Below are positions 1 through 10,865 of a DNA stretch of 64,000 bases, one piece after another. Positions within the stretch are counted from its first letter, which is position 1. Each line of letters begins with the position of its first letter. Origin of the DNA: Tetraselmis striata (lineage: Eukaryota; Chlorophyta; Chlorodendrophyceae; Chlorodendrales; Chlorodendraceae). Both the position numbers and the translations under genes were made by a program. The DNA lies in contig VCJN01002880.1 of NCBI GenBank assembly GCA_006384855.1, positions 33,629 through 97,628 of the forward strand, in the 5' to 3' direction. The notes beneath the pieces were generated by a model that was given only the letters and a program-made list of their open reading frames with translations, had not been told where the DNA came from and made no database searches.

Positions 1-968
1 GGTGCCTGGTGTGCGCGCGGAGCTAGTGTGGACCATCAGTGGGGATATGTGCTAAAGTACTGAGGCATACCCTAGCTACATTGCACATAAGAAGTAGTGT
101 ACCAACACTGATGTCAACACCCCCCCTCAATGTTGCAAGGGGATGCTCCAAGCAGGGGGTCCGGCTGCCGACGCTAGTCGCTAGCCTAGCTAGAGAGGCA
201 GCCCGCCATGCCCTGACCTCGGCGTGGGCCAGGGCTGGCCCTCTAGGGAGTCGGACTGCGCGGCTGCCGAACGGACTAAAGTTGTGGCTGACCGCTTCTC
301 CTCGGCGTTGGTGTGCCGAGCTCTGCATAGTTACGGATTTCGTACGGATTTACTGGTGGGCGAGCGTTGCCCAAAGTTCCCAATCGGCCGAGCTGAGAAA
401 CGGGTCGGGCGAGGACTGCACTTGTACGCGCCGGTCGCTGGCGTCGAAGTAGCTGGCGAGCCCGTGCATGGCGGTCGCTGGCGTCATGGTATATAGCGAG
501 CTTCCGGGTGTGCGCTGTCGGTGAAGGTGCGCGAACCTTGAGGCGTCACTGCGCCGCGAGTGCGACGTATAGTCGTTGCTAGGGAGTAGAGGACCGGTTA
601 CCCACCGCCGGTGATCTCAATTTTACGTCCAGACTCGCGTCGAGACGGACTTCTTGCGTCGTCGTCAGACTACCCTCCCTAGTAGAGGGCACATAACGTG
701 AAGTGCACAGCGTCCCTACCAGGCAACCCGCCATGCGCGGGTTCCGGCGCGAGCCGGGGACTGTGGGAGCGAACGTGAATGAAGCACGGAGAGTGGCTGG
801 TTACCGAGAAGTGGGCGCCGCACGCATGTAGGCAGTTGTTGCGGTGCTTGATGTGCGCGCGGAGCTAGTGCAGACCATCAATGAGGGTATGTGCTAAAGT
901 ACTAAGGCATACCCTAGCTACATTGTGCATATGCAGTAGTATAGTACCAACATTGATGTCAACACCAT
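1..968. repeat. Element with ~120 bp direct terminal repeats
   Basis: A block at about 4-123 recurs in the same orientation at about 843-968; both share the stretch gcgcgcggagctagtg, a central part reading aaggcataccctagctacatt or nearly so, and both end in gatgtcaacacc. The spacing is about 840 bp and the internal ~720 bp has no convincing coding content. Read on the minus strand the repeat starts TGTTGACATC, so it could be the start of a long terminal repeat. The second copy ends exactly where a minus-strand reverse-transcriptase fragment begins, which suggests an insertion junction. The left limit lies at or beyond the window edge. A small LTR or TRIM-type element is the best guess. Confidence 0.5.
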
Positions 969-1490
969 GGGAAGGCCAACAAGTCGGTACATAGTAGTGC
1001 CGCGGCAATCGACCGTGAAAAAGTCCATGTCCTCAGGGGCGATTCAAACCGCGTAAACCCCATCATCCAGGTCCCTCTGCCGCATGTAATCCAAGGGCGT
1101 GTCAAGTTGCGCAATTGCGAAAGCGTCTCACACGAAAGATCTCGGGTCTCACAATAGCGGTTCAGGGAGCGGAGGTCAATGATGATGAGCCTCCATTTGT
1201 TTGTTCCGGGCTTAGGAACCAAGAACAACCGGGACACCCATGCATTTTGCGCAGTAGCCTCGCTTCCATGCCCCAACGGCCAGGAAGTGAGCCAATTCAC
1301 CGACCATAAATTGCAGTTGGGCCGGAGTAGCATCCTCCGTTCACACTCTGATGAAAAGAAGGGGGGCAAGCCCGCCCAAAAACGGAACGGGTACACCTGT
1401 AGAGATCCAGGTGAGAACACGGCGATTCGCACTAACGGCTTGCCAGTTGCCGAGATTACGACGGCCGCGATGTCTCAAAAAGAGGGAGTC
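960..1490 (-). pseudogene. Reverse transcriptase fragment (DIRS/gypsy-like)
   Basis: The minus strand encodes a recognisable RT finger/palm segment: a WVSRLFLVPKPGTNKWRL block, then LRSLNRYC, and after a frameshift a DYM..DLDDG stretch ending in a GLPM motif at about 965. This spacing matches RTs of DIRS/gypsy-type elements in algae, where the D of DL.DG is the first catalytic aspartate. Upstream, in another frame, is a stretch typical of the same proteins (NLGNWQAVSANRRVL followed by WISTGVPVPF). The frames are broken near 1370 and again near 1080, there is no YxDD box, and the fragment stops at the direct repeat at 843-968, so it is a dead piece. It could come from an autonomous relative of the RT-less YR elements elsewhere in the window, but sequence alone cannot show that. 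Confidence 0.6.
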
Positions 1491-2975
1491 GGGGGTACAG
1501 GAATCGGTGCGATGGATGTCGCGAAGGGGCGAGCAGAGCGCCATGTCGCTTTGCTGGCCCTCTCCGCGTCGGCGACAGGACCCACATTGTGCGGCACAGT
1601 AGAAGTGCCGCGGCGTGGGAGTATCCATGTATTACTGGGCGTTGGCTTGGCCACTGGCAATGCAGTGTCACTTTGTACTCGAATCTATACTAGACGACGA
1701 GCATGTGCCGGCATGCGCCCCAATCGCATCGCATCTCGGCCCCCACGCCGGATAGGGGCCGGTACGGATCGAGCCATGCCCACTACACGGGAGAGGCGCA
1801 TCCATGGGTTATTGTTGGTCGACACTGGTTGAAGGGGTTGGACCTTGTTCCGCTGAGTGGGGAAGCGATGCGGCTTTGTCCTCTCCTCGCGTTGGGCGTG
1901 TAATCAACAGCTCGTTCGCGGGTAGTATTTAGCGCGGCGCAAGCGGCGCGCGTCCATAAACCACACAAACTCGACCGGGTTTTTCCCAGTAGGGGAGCGG
2001 GGAGGGGGAGGGGGCGAATAGCAACGCTCACTGTACATGGTACGATGGCAGAAGACCGGCATCCTGCGCGGCAAAAATTTGCCGCAACTTTACTGTGGTG
2101 GGCTCGATGGAGCGTGCCACTGCAAAGGAGAGTGGACCGGTTGGCATCCGTGGAGGCAGGTGGTGGCCCTAGCCGGCCCCCATAAACATGAGCGCGCAAA
2201 CGCACGCTACGGGCGCCGCGCCAGGGCTATCCCGTAAGAGAAACCACATAAACTAGTTTAGAAGAGGTAATAGATACTTTAGAAGAGGTAAGAGAGTGTT
2301 TGCTATTCCTTACAGAAAATAGTTGCTAGTTGTTGGGGAGTCTTCGTCCCTTGTCTACTTAGCACGCGCAGTACGGCGCCACCATCAGTATCTCCGTATA
2401 TCCACGAGGCGTGCCCGTACCGCCCGAGGAGCTGCATCGACCTAGTAGCATCCCCGCATTTTTCATCGTCAGTAGGAAGCTGCCGTATCACCGCACGTCA
2501 CCAACCCGCGCGCGGTTGCCGACGCATCCATCCCGGGTAGCGTTGCTCGCGCATATGTTGTTCCGTCGAGTGCTGAAAAGCACCATGGAGGTTGCTTCTT
2601 GTCCATCCTCATCTTTCTTTTTACCATGGGGTCGCGCCGCGACAGAGCTCGTGTCTTCGTGACATGCAGGGTCTTCTGTGTACAAGCCACTCAGAAGCGA
2701 AACGTTGAGCCTAGCTCGAGGACATGTCTCGCTAGCGGTCGAGGACCATCCAAAGGACACCATGCGCAAGCTCCCCGAGCCAACAATCAGTGTCTCGCAG
2801 GGATGAGAGCAGTTAGACTGATTCCGGGGGGGGGGGCACTCTTAACGCTTTGCGGCACAAGAGCCCCCCATGCCGCCGACCTTTGGTTCGCGCGCGAAAA
2901 AGGGCGCCACATCTAGGGCATGAACGATCCATGCGCCGGTATTATCTGCACCCGCAACGCCACAACATTGATGCC
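1491..2975. other. No gene recognised
   Basis: Open frames here are short and overlap on both strands without family resemblance or splice logic. One point of note is at 2238-2262, where aaaccacataaactagttta resembles the outer end of the YR elements (see 38608-41826), so a degraded terminus may lie here. An 11-nt G run sits at 2826-2836. Confidence 0.5.
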
Positions 2976-2977
2976 CT

Positions 2978-3300
2978 CCGCAGCCCATCCACGCAACTCG
3001 TCGGTGCCAACCGTAGTCCAAAACTGCATGCCACCCCCTATGCTGTCGGCTGAGTGGCGTCATCGGGCCGCCACTGCATGCGGCTAGCCGGCACCATCCG
3101 CAGCCCGGGCACGCAGTTGGTCGGCGCCATGGGGCCGCTACGGCACCATGAGCGCCGGTTCTTCGCATCCCGGGCACGCAGTTGGTCACGGCGCTGTTGG
3201 GCCGCCACTGCACCATATGTGCTCCGGTATAGGGTCGCTTCCTCGGCCCGGGCATGCAGGTGGTCGGCGCCAACGGGCCGTCACTGCACGAAATGTCACA
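2978..3300. repeat. Degenerate tandem repeat, ~65-120 bp spacing, about 4 units
   Basis: Units start near 2983, 3102, 3167 and 3247 and share a core of the type cagcccgggcacgcagttgg followed by tcggcgcca, then gggccgccactgca and gcgccggt. The spacing varies (119, 65 and 80 bp) and the first unit is the most diverged. There is no coding potential. It lies directly upstream of the 186 bp satellite. Confidence 0.7.
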
Positions 3301-3319
3301 AATGCTAATCACGCCTGCT

Positions 3320-4830
3320 TATGAAGATCACATACATACACACGTCACGCGTTGCGTCGCGTTCGCTATTCTACACCGCGCAACGGCACCAGGCGGTCAG
3401 CATGAATAGCCGTGGCGTGTTGCGTCGCGTGTGTCTCGTCCAAGACGTGCTCTCCTTAACGCGCGACCCCTCGGCGAGCATTTCGTACGATGCGGTGTAG
3501 CCCGCGCCGTGCTTGGGCACAATTATACGGGCGCAACACGGTTTATCAGCCACCCCGCAGAACGGCTCCAACCGGTTATCCGGAATGCGGCGGCGTGATG
3601 CGACGTGTTTGCCTCGCCCGGCATATGCTAGCCCACATGTGCGCCTCCATTGCGCGCGGTGTGAGGCCTACGGCAAACCGCGTGCCGCGGTTTATCAAAC
3701 GGGTTTCGGAGCTATTTGCATAATGACCCTAGTGCATCGCCACGCGGACCGTGTACAAATACTCATCCGGACGAGGTGCGGCATTTTGCCGCGTGTTTGT
3801 CTCGTCCGAAAGATGCTACCCGCTACGCGCATCCAGCGGCGCGCATTGGTAAGGCTAATGATTCGCGAGCGGGCCGTGCTTGGGGCATGTATACATCCGT
3901 TATGCGTCGCGTCGCGGTTTGCTATTATACACCGCGCAACGGCACCGGGCGGTAGTCAGTTTGAACATTCGTCGCGTGTTGCGTCGCGTGTGTCTCGCCC
4001 AAGGCGTGCTTACCTAAACACGCGTCTCCTCGGCGCGCATTTCGTACGATGCGGTGTAGCCCGTGCCGTGCTTGGGCACATATAGGTACGAGCGCAACAC
4101 GGTTTATCGGCGACCCCGCGGAATGGCGTCAAGCTGTCATCCGGAATGCGGCGGCGTGATGCGACGTGTTTGCCTCGCCCGGCATATGCTAGCCCACATG
4201 TGCGCCTCCATTGCGCGCTGTGTGAGGCCTACGGCAAACCGTGTGCCGCAGTTTATCAGACGGGTTTCGGAGCTATTTGCACAATGACCCTACTGCGCAT
4301 CCACACGGAACGCGTACAAGTACTCATTCTGACGAGGTGCGGCATGTTGCCGCGTGCTTGGCTCGTCCGAAAGATGCTGTTCGATATGCGCCCCTCAGTG
4401 GTGCGCATTATTGGTACATACGGCACCGGCGTGCTTGGGGCACATACACATCCGGTATGCGTCACGTCGCGGTTCGCGATTCTACACCGCGCAACGGCAC
4501 AATCATGGCGGCCAACATAAACAACCGTGGCGTGTTGCGTCACGTGTGTCTCGCCCAAGACGTACTTGCCTATGCCCGCGTCTCCTCGTACGATGCGGTG
4601 TAGCCCGTGCCGTGCATGGGCGCATATAGGCACGGGCGCAAGACGGTTTATCGGCCACCCAACGGAACGGTTCCAAGCGGTCATCCGGAGTGCGGCGGCG
4701 TGATGCGACGTGTTTGCCTCGCCCGAGCGACATATGTTGGCCCGCACGTGTGCCCCAATTGTGCGATGTGTGAGGCCCACGGTAAACCGCGTACTCAGAC
4801 TGGTTTCGGAGCTAGCCCCGCAGTGGTGAG
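3320..4830. repeat. Satellite of ~186 bp monomers in a trimeric higher-order repeat
   Basis: A motif of the form cgtgtNtgYctcgYcc recurs at 3428, 3604, 3792, 3987, 4165, 4352, 4543 and 4709, i.e. every 166-195 bp. The monomers fall into three types in the order A-B-C-A-B-C-A-B. Equivalent types are much more alike than neighbours: the B-type landmark cggaatgcggcggcgtgatg lies at 3581, 4142 and (one base changed) 4686, 561 and 544 bp apart. This is a higher-order repeat of about 555 bp, present about 2.7 times. No plausible protein is encoded. The array ends at about 4830, where a YR-element copy starts. Confidence 0.8.
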
Positions 4831-5162
4831 GACTCGTGTTGGATCAGTTCCCCCGCCCCGCACCAGAGCGTAGCCATCACCCGCAACAGTCCCCCCGCCT
4901 CGCCCCACAGCGTGGTTGAGCATGCGTGTTGTTGAACCGTCATATGCATGTGCGGATGGTTGAGCCGCACTCGGTTGTGGTTGTGAGAAGCGCCGCACCG
5001 AGGAAGGTCTAAATCAATTCTGTAGGGTTTGGGGGGGGGGGGGGGGGGGGGGGGGGGTCCAGTCCGGACACGTGACGCACAACCCGTCATTGAGTCGCTA
5101 GGATCGGCCGTGCGGCGGTCACCGAAAAGGTGACCTCGCAAAGAGCCGCGAGAAGCTCCGAC

Positions 5163-6257
5163 GAAAGCCCCCCCACGCCATCACGCGTGCTCACCTTCGC
5201 GCCCACGCCCCCGACCGCCGCCGCGTCCGCGTCCTCGCCCGCGACCTACGAGCCTCGCCGCCACTGCTCGTGTGCCCGCCACAAGAGCAGTTGCGGCGAC
5301 CTTGGCACCGTCGGCAAATGTCGATCGCCCCAAAGACCCGACGCTCTTAGTCGCGCATTAGGTCGCCAAACACCGTAGAGCCCACATGCTCCGCTGGTGG
5401 CTGAAAATGCCGAGCCCGCAGCACGTCCAGCACGGGGGGTACCGTGCACACGCTTGATCTCGTTGAGCTTTCGACGGAAGGCTAGATGAAAACGAAACGC
5501 CGCCTTGTCGATGGCCTCAACGTGGTTTCGAGCGCGCGCAAAGTAAGGCGTGAAAAAAAGTCTTGATTAGCAACCGGAACGTAGGGTAGCAGCTCGTCGA
5601 CAGCCACCAAGAGAGCGGTTGTGTGAGCCCCGAAACATGTCATCCCAATGAATTCCTCTTGGGCCGGCAGACGCCGATAATCATGCGCTCGAGGTAGTCA
5701 TTAGTTACGTCGGTACGCCGCGTAGGAAAAAGCCCAAGCACTCGACTGACCGGTCGTCCGAACGTCCTCGTATCCATGCTTTGCTCTCTGAAATAGCTGT
5801 GGCAACGCGAGGTAGTCGTCCTCGTAATGTCGGATTTTGCTCCGACACGGCCACTCTGGGCTGGCTCTAGCAAATCGGGGGCGCTGCGGCTCCCCCGGTG
5901 CCTGTCTTCCGTCCCACGACGCGCTGCCCAATTCAATAGCCTAGTGCTTCGTCTCCATCGGCACCACGTCCATGAGCCGTCAATTGGGCCAACGATGATG
6001 GGAGCTCCGGCAGCGTTGTAGGTTGGGTGTTAGCTATACTCTTACCGATAATCGGCTGCCCGATACGAGTACAGCGTTGTATAAAGGTACTCGGCTGCCC
6101 GTGTACCGGCTACATAGCTACATATGCGGCTGCCCGCGTGTACCCTGTATTTAACATGCTCAGATCTTTTGAATTGCTTTCATTGGGCATCATGCATGTC
6201 TGCTTGAATAAGCGATTCGAGCATCGGCTCGGCGACGGGGTCGTCTCCATATGGCAT
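5163..6257 (-). pseudogene. Gag-like pseudogene of YR element copy D
   Basis: The ATG at 6257-6255 corresponds to the Gag start of the intact copy (M-x-x-G-[DE]-[DE]-P-V-A-E-P). Matching segments follow in shifting frames: the PDLLE.AQSGRVGAKS block near 5870-5830, the R.PVSRVLGLFP block near 5740 and the helical core down to about 5330. The RGG-type arginine/glycine tail is degenerate (about 5260-5170). The stop at the end of Gag is TGA followed by TGG, not the TGA-CGG of the other three copies. There are several frameshifts, so no product is expected. Confidence 0.75.
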
Positions 6258-6286
6258 GGTGACGCACGGACGTACCAGTACGGATG

Positions 6287-6408
6287 ATAATTACACACAC
6301 CTTGCTTCCACCTCGCAACTGTTGTAGTGGACGTTTTCTATTGCCTATTCGGGCGGTTTCCTGATCGCCTTTTGAAGCTAGCTCATGTAACTACATAATT
6401 ACACACAC
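6287..6408 (+). mobile_element. 5'-truncated LINE tail (94 bp) with 14-bp target-site duplication
   Basis: The sequence ataattacacacac occurs at 6287-6300 and again at 6395-6408. The 94 bases between them (6301-6394) match the 3' end of the LINE family seen at 21960-24200 (minus) and 30700-30960 (plus), including the ctgatcgcctttt motif and the ctcatgtaa end. Removing insert and one duplication restores the YR-element leader as seen in the intact copy. A short 3'-end fragment with a duplication of this size is the signature of target-primed reverse transcription, so this both defines the LINE 3' end and dates the insertion as later than YR copy D. Confidence 0.85.
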
Positions 6409-6757
6409 GGATGGTGAGCCGGGTGTGGTCTTGAAAGACCTTGCCCGCAACAGGTTATGATCTAAACAAGTTTATGGGGTTTGCTCCCTTGACCTAACCG
6501 CTTTTCAGCTACAAGTGCTGCTCAGTGGTACGGGAACTAGGCACCTGTCGTTGCGCCCTTTTTGGCTGCAGCACGAGCAGACATAAAAGCAGCCATAACA
6601 GTTGAGCATGCCATCTTCCTGTTTTCGCTGCGTTCCACGCAGCGATGTAAAAACTGTCTCGTAACCTGTTGCGAGCAAGGTCACCCCAGGTTGTTCAAGA
6701 TCACACCCGGCTCGCCACCCGTGTGTGATATTCTCATCCGTACGTCCGGGCTTTACC

Positions 6758-7631
6758 ATGCCAAATGGAGAAGAATCGTCGTTGAGCCAACGCTCGAGTC
6801 GCTCTACGAAGACGTGAAGGCCCGGTCTACATTACTGCGGAAGCTTGCCACAGCGTTGGCCCAATTGACGGCTCGTAAGCGCGTTGTTGATGGAGAAGGA
6901 GCACATGGTTCCGGTTCCGGGCAGCGCATCGCGGGACAGCCGACAGGCAGCGGGGGAGCCGCAGAGCGCCCCGACTTGCTAGAGCTAGCCCAAGGCGGCC
7001 GTGTCGGAGCAAAATCCGTGAGTGACGAGGATGACTACCTCGCGGTGCCAGAACTACTGCAGAGAGCAGAGTCTGGTTACGAGGCCGTTGACCGGTCCGC
7101 AGGGTGCCCGGGCTCTTCCCCCTGAGCACCGACCTAACGAACGAGTACCTCAAGCAGGATGACCGGCGTCTGCCGGCCCGGGAGGAGTATCTATGGATGT
7201 CGTGTTTCGGCGCCCACATGGCTACACTTTTCGTGGCTCTCGATGAGCTGCTGCCTTATGTCCTTGCTACAAATCATGACTTCACTTCCTACCTCGCGAG
7301 AGCTCGGAACCACGCCGAAGCCATCGACAAGGCGTTTCGTTTTCGTTTGGCCTTCCTACGGAGGCTTAATGAGGTCAAGCGTGTACACGGTGACCAACGT
7401 GTTCTGGACGTGCTGCGAGCTCAGCACTTTCAGCCTGCTTCTGAGCACATGGGTTCCGCGATAGTCGGGGACCTCATGAGGGACTACGAGCGTCGCGTCT
7501 TCGAGGCGACTGTGGCCAACAGCGCCAAAGCAACCGCTACTGCTCGGGTGGCGGCAGCAGCTGCAGGTCGCGGACGTGGACGAGGGCGTGGCGGTGGACG
7601 CGGGCGTGGCCGCGAAGGTGAGCACGAATGA
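6758..7631 (+). pseudogene. Gag-like pseudogene of YR element copy A
   Basis: It starts at the ATG at 6758 and ends with a TGA at 7629-7631. A single base is missing near 6778 (copy C has tccgtc where this copy has tcgtc), and a second base is lost near 7090, which puts the protein into three frames. Otherwise the sequence follows the intact Gag closely: leader with LLRKLATA, the GSGSGQR/GQPTGSGGAAERP linker, the NEYLKQDDRRLPA core, and a C-terminal arginine/glycine-rich tail ending GEHE. The final stop is TGA-CGG, and the frame stays open after it into the recombinase. Confidence 0.85.
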
Positions 7632-9221
7632 CGGTGTGGGGCGCCTTTCGTCGGAGCTGCTGGAGCTTTGCGAGGCCACCTTTCGGTGACCGCCGCAAAA
7701 CGCACCCTTGCAGCTCAACGGCGGGATGAGTGCCGTGTGTCAGGACCCGACCCCCCCCACCTTACAGACTTCATTAAGACCTTCCTCGGTACGGCGCTTC
7801 TTATAGCTACAGCCGAGTGCGGCTCAACCATCCGCACACTTGCACATGGCGGCTCAACCAACCGCCTCCCGTACCATTCCATCGCTGCGTCCGTCGGTTG
7901 TTACACTGCGTGTCACAACTGCTTCACAACGACCAAGCTTCGCGCGTGTACGTTACGCGCGTTACATGCGCTACGAGCGCGATGGGCGCGCGGGGCGGCC
8001 CTCCTACCTGAACCTAGCCCCGCAAACCCGTACTGGTGCTACTGCAAACCCGTCCAGCAACTACCGGCCAGCCGCCGGGAATCTAACCGCTGATGCCGAG
8101 TACTTTGCAAACAGTAGTCGCCCTCCTGGTACTTTGTCGGTAAAAAGACGCACTTACGTAATTGACGAGCCCGAAGCTGTCGCCCCTTGGGCTGCATCAC
8201 TGCGATCACGTCTGCAGGATGCTTTTGGCTCATACGAAATAGTTAAAGCGGACGCTCGACCTGCTCTCCAGCTCCCTCACCGCTCAAACACTCAATAGCT
8301 ACGCCGGCAGACTGTCTCAGTTCGCGGAGTTTTGCCACGACTCCGAGAACATCAGCCCGATGGAGGCGACCACTGCTACTGTCGTCCGGTACGTTGCCTG
8401 GATTGGTGAGCGAGGGCACATTGGAGCTAAGTCATAGCAACCCTACCTGTCTGCAATCAACACGTTCTTCGAGCTGCACAACCTCGACCCAATCGCCAAG
8501 GACGGCCTACAGCTTACTGCAGCTAGGCGTGGGCTGATGTTGCGGCAGCGACGTATGGAAGCCGCCCCTTTGCGAGTTCCTCTGCATGCTGATGTAGCTT
8601 ACCGCTTCGTCACAAAGGCCGAGTTGATTGTGTCTGCTCCCACCACAGAGTACCAACACGACTTCCGAGCCCTCGTGGCCTCGGTTGTCAACTTCATGTT
8701 CTTTGCGAGGGGATTGTGTGTCTTGCCGAGTGCGAGATGTGCATGTCGACGATTACAACATTACCATGCACGTGTACCGCGAGAAAGGCCGCGCTGGCCG
8801 ACGGGGGCCCGACGACATGCGCGTGCTTCTCCTTCCGGTGTCATAACACCTCCGAGTTGCACGTCTCCTGCACCACTTCATCGACAACGTACAGTATGCA
8901 TCGACAACGTACAATCATTCCCCCCCCCCCCTGGTTACTGTTGCCTTGGCTGAAACAAACTTCTGGGCGATCACCCCAAGCGAGCTCACCCAGCCTTCGC
9001 AAGGGAGCAGCGTCTGCGGCCAACGCCATCGGAGTACCATTGTCCCACATTCGCTACCAAGGCGGCTGGCCACTAACTCCGACGTCGTTTTGGACTACAT
9101 CGACCCCAACGTTCTTCCTTCACCTGGCGCATGGTTCTTCTTTGGCCACATCGCCCCCCTCCGCCACTTCCAAGTCCAACAGGACTCCGCAACGGTGGCC
9201 TTCCCGGTGACTCCTTCATGA
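7632..9221 (+). pseudogene. Tyrosine recombinase pseudogene of YR element copy A
   Basis: Matches the intact recombinase of copy B across its length but with multiple frameshifts: at the C-run near 7751 (8 C against 7), near 8240, at 8720, and a deletion of about 100 bases around 8960 that removes sequence between the core-binding part and the HxxR box. There is an in-frame stop at about 8436. A C-run of 5 in the intact copy has grown to 12 at 8920-8931. The last catalytic segment is still recognisable (RKGAASAANAIG, GGW, LDYIDP). Not functional. Confidence 0.85.
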
Positions 9222-9582
9222 CCTGGCGCTACCCCTTCTCCGTCAATCCACCGCTCTGTCCGTTCGCTCATCAATGGCAAAACCAGACTCAACTTTGAAA
9301 TGTTCTCAACTTGTTTATGGGGTTCCTTCCCTTTCCCTAACCTCTTTTCCGCTACCGTGCTGCTTAGTGGTACGGGATACTAGGCACCCGTCGTTTCGCC
9401 CTTTTTGGGTGCAGCACGAGTAGACATATAAAAGCAGCCATAACTAATGAGCATGCCATCTTCCACTTTCGCTGCGTTACACTCAGCAGCGCCCCCCCTG
9501 ACTCACTTCACGCTTTCACTTAACCCTCCTGCCATTTTCGGCTCTTGTCCGTGTTTGGCAAAACCAGACTCAACTTTGGAAT

Positions 9583-10300
9583 TGCCGAAATACATCTACC
9601 AGGAGTTTAACCTGGCATCTGGTCTAGCTTACGAGACGACCGCTCAACCGAGCGGACAAAGAATGAACACTATACGGGTACCAAGTAATGTCAGTCTGTT
9701 ATACCTGCCGATGTTATTATAACGCCGTATAGGAACGGCGCGCACATTATGCAGTATGAGGGTCTCACTTCTCACTTCTCACTTCTCAGCCGCTTTTTCC
9801 TGTGTCAAGCGCAATACTTCCCTTAAGTACTCGCGACGCCGTCCGCTCCGCCGAGCCGATCGCCCGTCAGCCCGCCAGCCGTCGCCAGCCCCCCAGCGCC
9901 AGCCAGTCAGCCAGCCAGCCGGTCATCAGCACTCCACCGGCCCTCCTTCGGGACTAGCCGCGCAGCTTTGCGGGTTTTACCGGTTGTCGCGGTTGCGTGT
10001 GTCGGCGAGGATCCCGCGATCGATCGCGCGGTTAAGGGACTAACCGACTAATTTATTGCCTGCGCCGAGCCCCCCCCCCCCCCCCCCCCCTCCCCGCGCC
10101 CCGCCGACAGGTCAGGTGGACCAGGACATGCCGGGACATGAAAGGCCAGGACAGGACGCCACGAGGTCGGGACACGATTCTTGGTGCAACCCGGCTCCGC
10201 TCCGCAGGCAAGATTGCCCTAGCCCCAGCCCGCCCACCCGCCCGCCCGCCCGCCCGCAGTCAAACCGGCAAGCCTTAGCGCCCCATTGCGTAAAATCTAG
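9583..10300. other. No gene recognised; CCAG-rich and poly-C sequence
   Basis: Contains a short ccagccagtcagccagccag simple repeat near 9900-9920 and a 21-base C run at 10070-10090. Open frames here are proline/arginine-rich low-complexity translations. It may include the 5' leader of the LINE that follows. Confidence 0.4.
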
Positions 10301-10865
10301 TCCTTAACCGAGCGGTATCCACCCCTTGCTGTCGGCCCTGTCCGGCCGGCGACTCGGGGATCCGTAACCCTTATACCTCGCGCTAGGGAATGTTTGCAAG
10401 GACCCTACCGCATTACCGAGTTTTTCCGCCTGGTATACCATAACCGTAGCTCCGGTAGGGTTGGCCCCGATATGGGCAACCGCGCGCCACCGGGTGCAGC
10501 CGTCATATATAGTGACGGGGTTCGCCCTTGGACGGTTGGGCACCTGGCTGGGGGCGCTGGGGCGTCCTTGCGTCGTGTGTGTTGTTGGGGGGACCCGTCG
10601 CCACTACCTGCCTTTTGGAGCCACGTCGATCGGGTGTTTAATAGCCGGCCCTCGGCCATTCCGAAGATCTATCGTGTGTTGCAGCGGGATAATTGGCTAG
10701 TGCGCTTTGATGTGTATTATACCCAGGGGCAGGGTGCGCATGTCCGCGAGCGTTTACAACGTTTTGCATGCCGGTGGGGGTGGTACTTGCGGGAACACCG
10801 CTCGTACTGGGATCGCCACGCCGCCCGCCCTCCCCCCTCCCCCCTTGCCCTTTCCCCTCCTTCCC

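Larger units (their letters stand above)
4840..6457 (-). mobile_element. YR element, copy D (decayed, truncated at both ends)
   Basis: On the minus strand this region follows the intact element at 38608-41826: 5' leader (about 6457-6258), Gag start at 6257, Gag body to about 5163, then the beginning of the recombinase ORF down to about 4930. Gag and the recombinase are broken. The leader is interrupted at 6301-6394 by a LINE tail with a 14-bp target duplication. Between Gag and recombinase the short C-run of the family has become 27 bases (G on the + strand, 5031-5057). It abuts copy A head to head at about 6457. The A and B terminal repeats are not preserved. Confidence 0.8.
6458..9582 (+). 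mobile_element. YR element, copy A (full-length, inactivated)
   Basis: Structure in order: A1 repeat 6458-6644 (outer end taaacaagttta, inner end the hairpin cgctgcgttccacgcagcg), Gag 6758-7631, recombinase 7632-9221, B1 9275-9302, A2 about 9305-9492, spacer, B2 9556-9582. B1 and B2 share tggcaaaaccagactcaact. This is the same A1-ORFs-B1-A2-B2 split direct repeat layout as the intact copy. A1 and A2 have diverged from each other (point changes and small indels), so this insertion is older than copy B. No reverse transcriptase is present between Gag and recombinase or elsewhere. Confidence 0.85.
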
